6,746 nt of DNA from UBA6182 sp964479585 (GTDB lineage: Bacteria; Bacillota_I; Bacilli_A; Erysipelotrichales; Erysipelotrichaceae), in contig CAYZMP010000064.1 in NCBI GenBank assembly GCA_964479585.1, forward strand, positions 1 through 6,746, in the 5' to 3' direction. How positions within the stretch are numbered: the stretch's first letter is position 1; each line of letters opens with the position of its first letter. Both the position numbers and the translations under genes were made by a program. Of the stretch, positions 6,034 to 6,746 are shown in pieces. The notes below the pieces were generated by a model. The model made no database searches, was not told the DNA's origin, and saw nothing but the letters and a program-made list of their open reading frames with translations.

Positions 6034-6746
6034 TTACTTTAACTCCTTTAAAAATGAATACTAACATAACAAACCCACTAATTGACAATACTAAAAAAGA
6101 GACAATCATACTCATTACTTCAATTAAGGAAAACTGTATACCCGCAGCAATTTGAAAATAGGTCATAAGAAGAATCGTTGGAAATAATGTAACTAAAATC
6201 GCTAAGACAGGCAATCCAAAAATTATCTTCGATTTATCCCCTTTGATTACTTGATACCCTGAAAAATAAAGTAATGGAACAATAATGGCTAGGTCTAAAG
6301 CATGTGTAAACATAGTAGGATAACCTATCTGAGGATGAGGTTGTTGAAGAAGTAGCGCAAGTAATGGTTCACTTATCCAAATCAAACCCACAATAGAACC
6401 AACAACAATATAGAAAACTCCAATCGTTTTGGAAGCACTAATATGTGAAAAGTTAAAGGTATTATTGGTGATCATCAATAAAATAACTAGATAAAAGTTT
6501 ATTCCCATTAACAGCACATACAGAAAAAATAATGGATTAAGTACAATGCTCAAACTATATGTTGCATAAATATACAAATATATAGAATGTAAACAAAGCA
6601 TTAGTAAGTTTTTCATCTTAGATTTAAACTTTAAATGAACAAATAATAAAATTACTGATAATAATAAAATGACGATATCGGTCGATACATTAGCAGTGGC
6701 AACCATAATGGAGTCATTATAAAAAATCGTTTTTCCATATGTTTGA
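6023..6746 (-). CDS. Multi-pass membrane protein of unknown function, N-terminus outside window
   Basis: This is an uncharacterised integral membrane protein. The frame is open from its TAA stop to the right edge. The first Met in the window (6704-6706) has no ribosome-binding site, and the codons before it continue without a stop and read like protein (YGKTIFYNDSI), so the true start lies beyond 6746. Counting from that Met, about seven hydrophobic segments are visible: near 8-25, 34-55, 58-80, 94-120, 135-151, 160-182 and 195-220. Charges are few and sit between helices. The stretch THALDLAIIVPLLYFSGY (134-151) resembles a motif I associate with an unnamed bacterial membrane family in which an acidic residue sits at a helix start. 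No transporter or enzyme signature is seen. Its end overlaps the RlmA-type gene by 11 bases, so the two form an operon; whether they share a function is unknown. Confidence 0.75.
   Translation of the reverse strand, partial: QTYGKTIFYNDSIMVATANVSTDIVILLLSVILLFVHLKFKSKMKNLLMLCLHSIYLYIYATYSLSIVLNPLFFLYVLLMGINFYLVILLMITNNTFNFSHISASKTIGVFYIVVGSIVGLIWISEPLLALLLQQPHPQIGYPTMFTHALDLAIIVPLLYFSGYQVIKGDKSKIIFGLPVLAILVTLFPTILLMTYFQIAAGIQFSLIEVMSMIVSFLVLSISGFVMLVFIFKGVKVNEN

Noticed and set aside
129..6746. Mycoplasma-type code with UGA read as tryptophan
   Set aside because: Tryptophan codons checked are TGG, no in-frame TGA occurs in the genes, and all genes end normally at TAA or TAG; the lack of TGA stops in only six genes is not telling.

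Overview
The window is AT-rich bacterial DNA, roughly two-thirds A+T by eye. Genes are tightly packed, ribosome-binding sites are strong AGGAG/GGGGG types, and promoters look like the sigma-A class. The proteins are rich in Lys, Ile, Asn and Phe. Every tryptophan codon I checked is TGG and all six genes stop at TAA or TAG, so the standard code is in use. This fits a low-GC Bacillota-type organism or a non-mycoplasma relative such as the Erysipelotrichia, Turicibacter/Haloplasma or Acholeplasma/Izemoplasma side. The sequence alone does not settle which.

Layout. Bases 1-128 are non-coding: two near-identical 17-bp repeats, a possible hairpin between them, and a 15-bp palindrome downstream of metK. 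On the minus strand come metK (S-adenosylmethionine synthetase, 129-1286) and, upstream of it, a full-length diguanylate cyclase (1335-3023). The cyclase has an extracellular beta-rich domain, about eight membrane helices and a GGDEF domain. Bases 3024-3145 form a compact divergent promoter region. On the plus strand a DUF2254 membrane protein (3146-4438) and a patatin-like lipid hydrolase (4450-5202) form a two-gene operon. On the minus strand from the right edge, a multi-helix membrane protein cut off by the window (6023-6746) overlaps an RlmA-type 23S rRNA guanine methyltransferase (5194-6033). That methyltransferase gene meets the patatin gene tail to tail with a 9-bp overlap.

How the genes relate. 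MetK makes the SAM that the RlmA-type enzyme uses, but the two are not in one operon. The cyclase is a membrane sensor making c-di-GMP and has no effector or phosphodiesterase beside it here. The DUF2254-patatin pair suggests a membrane-lipid or envelope function, but this rests on linkage only. I see no mobile-element gene, phage gene, CRISPR array, RNA gene or defence cassette. Most of the window is ordinary chromosomal housekeeping and accessory content. The least explained parts are the DUF2254-patatin operon, the cyclase's input domain, the right-edge membrane protein and the left-edge repeats.
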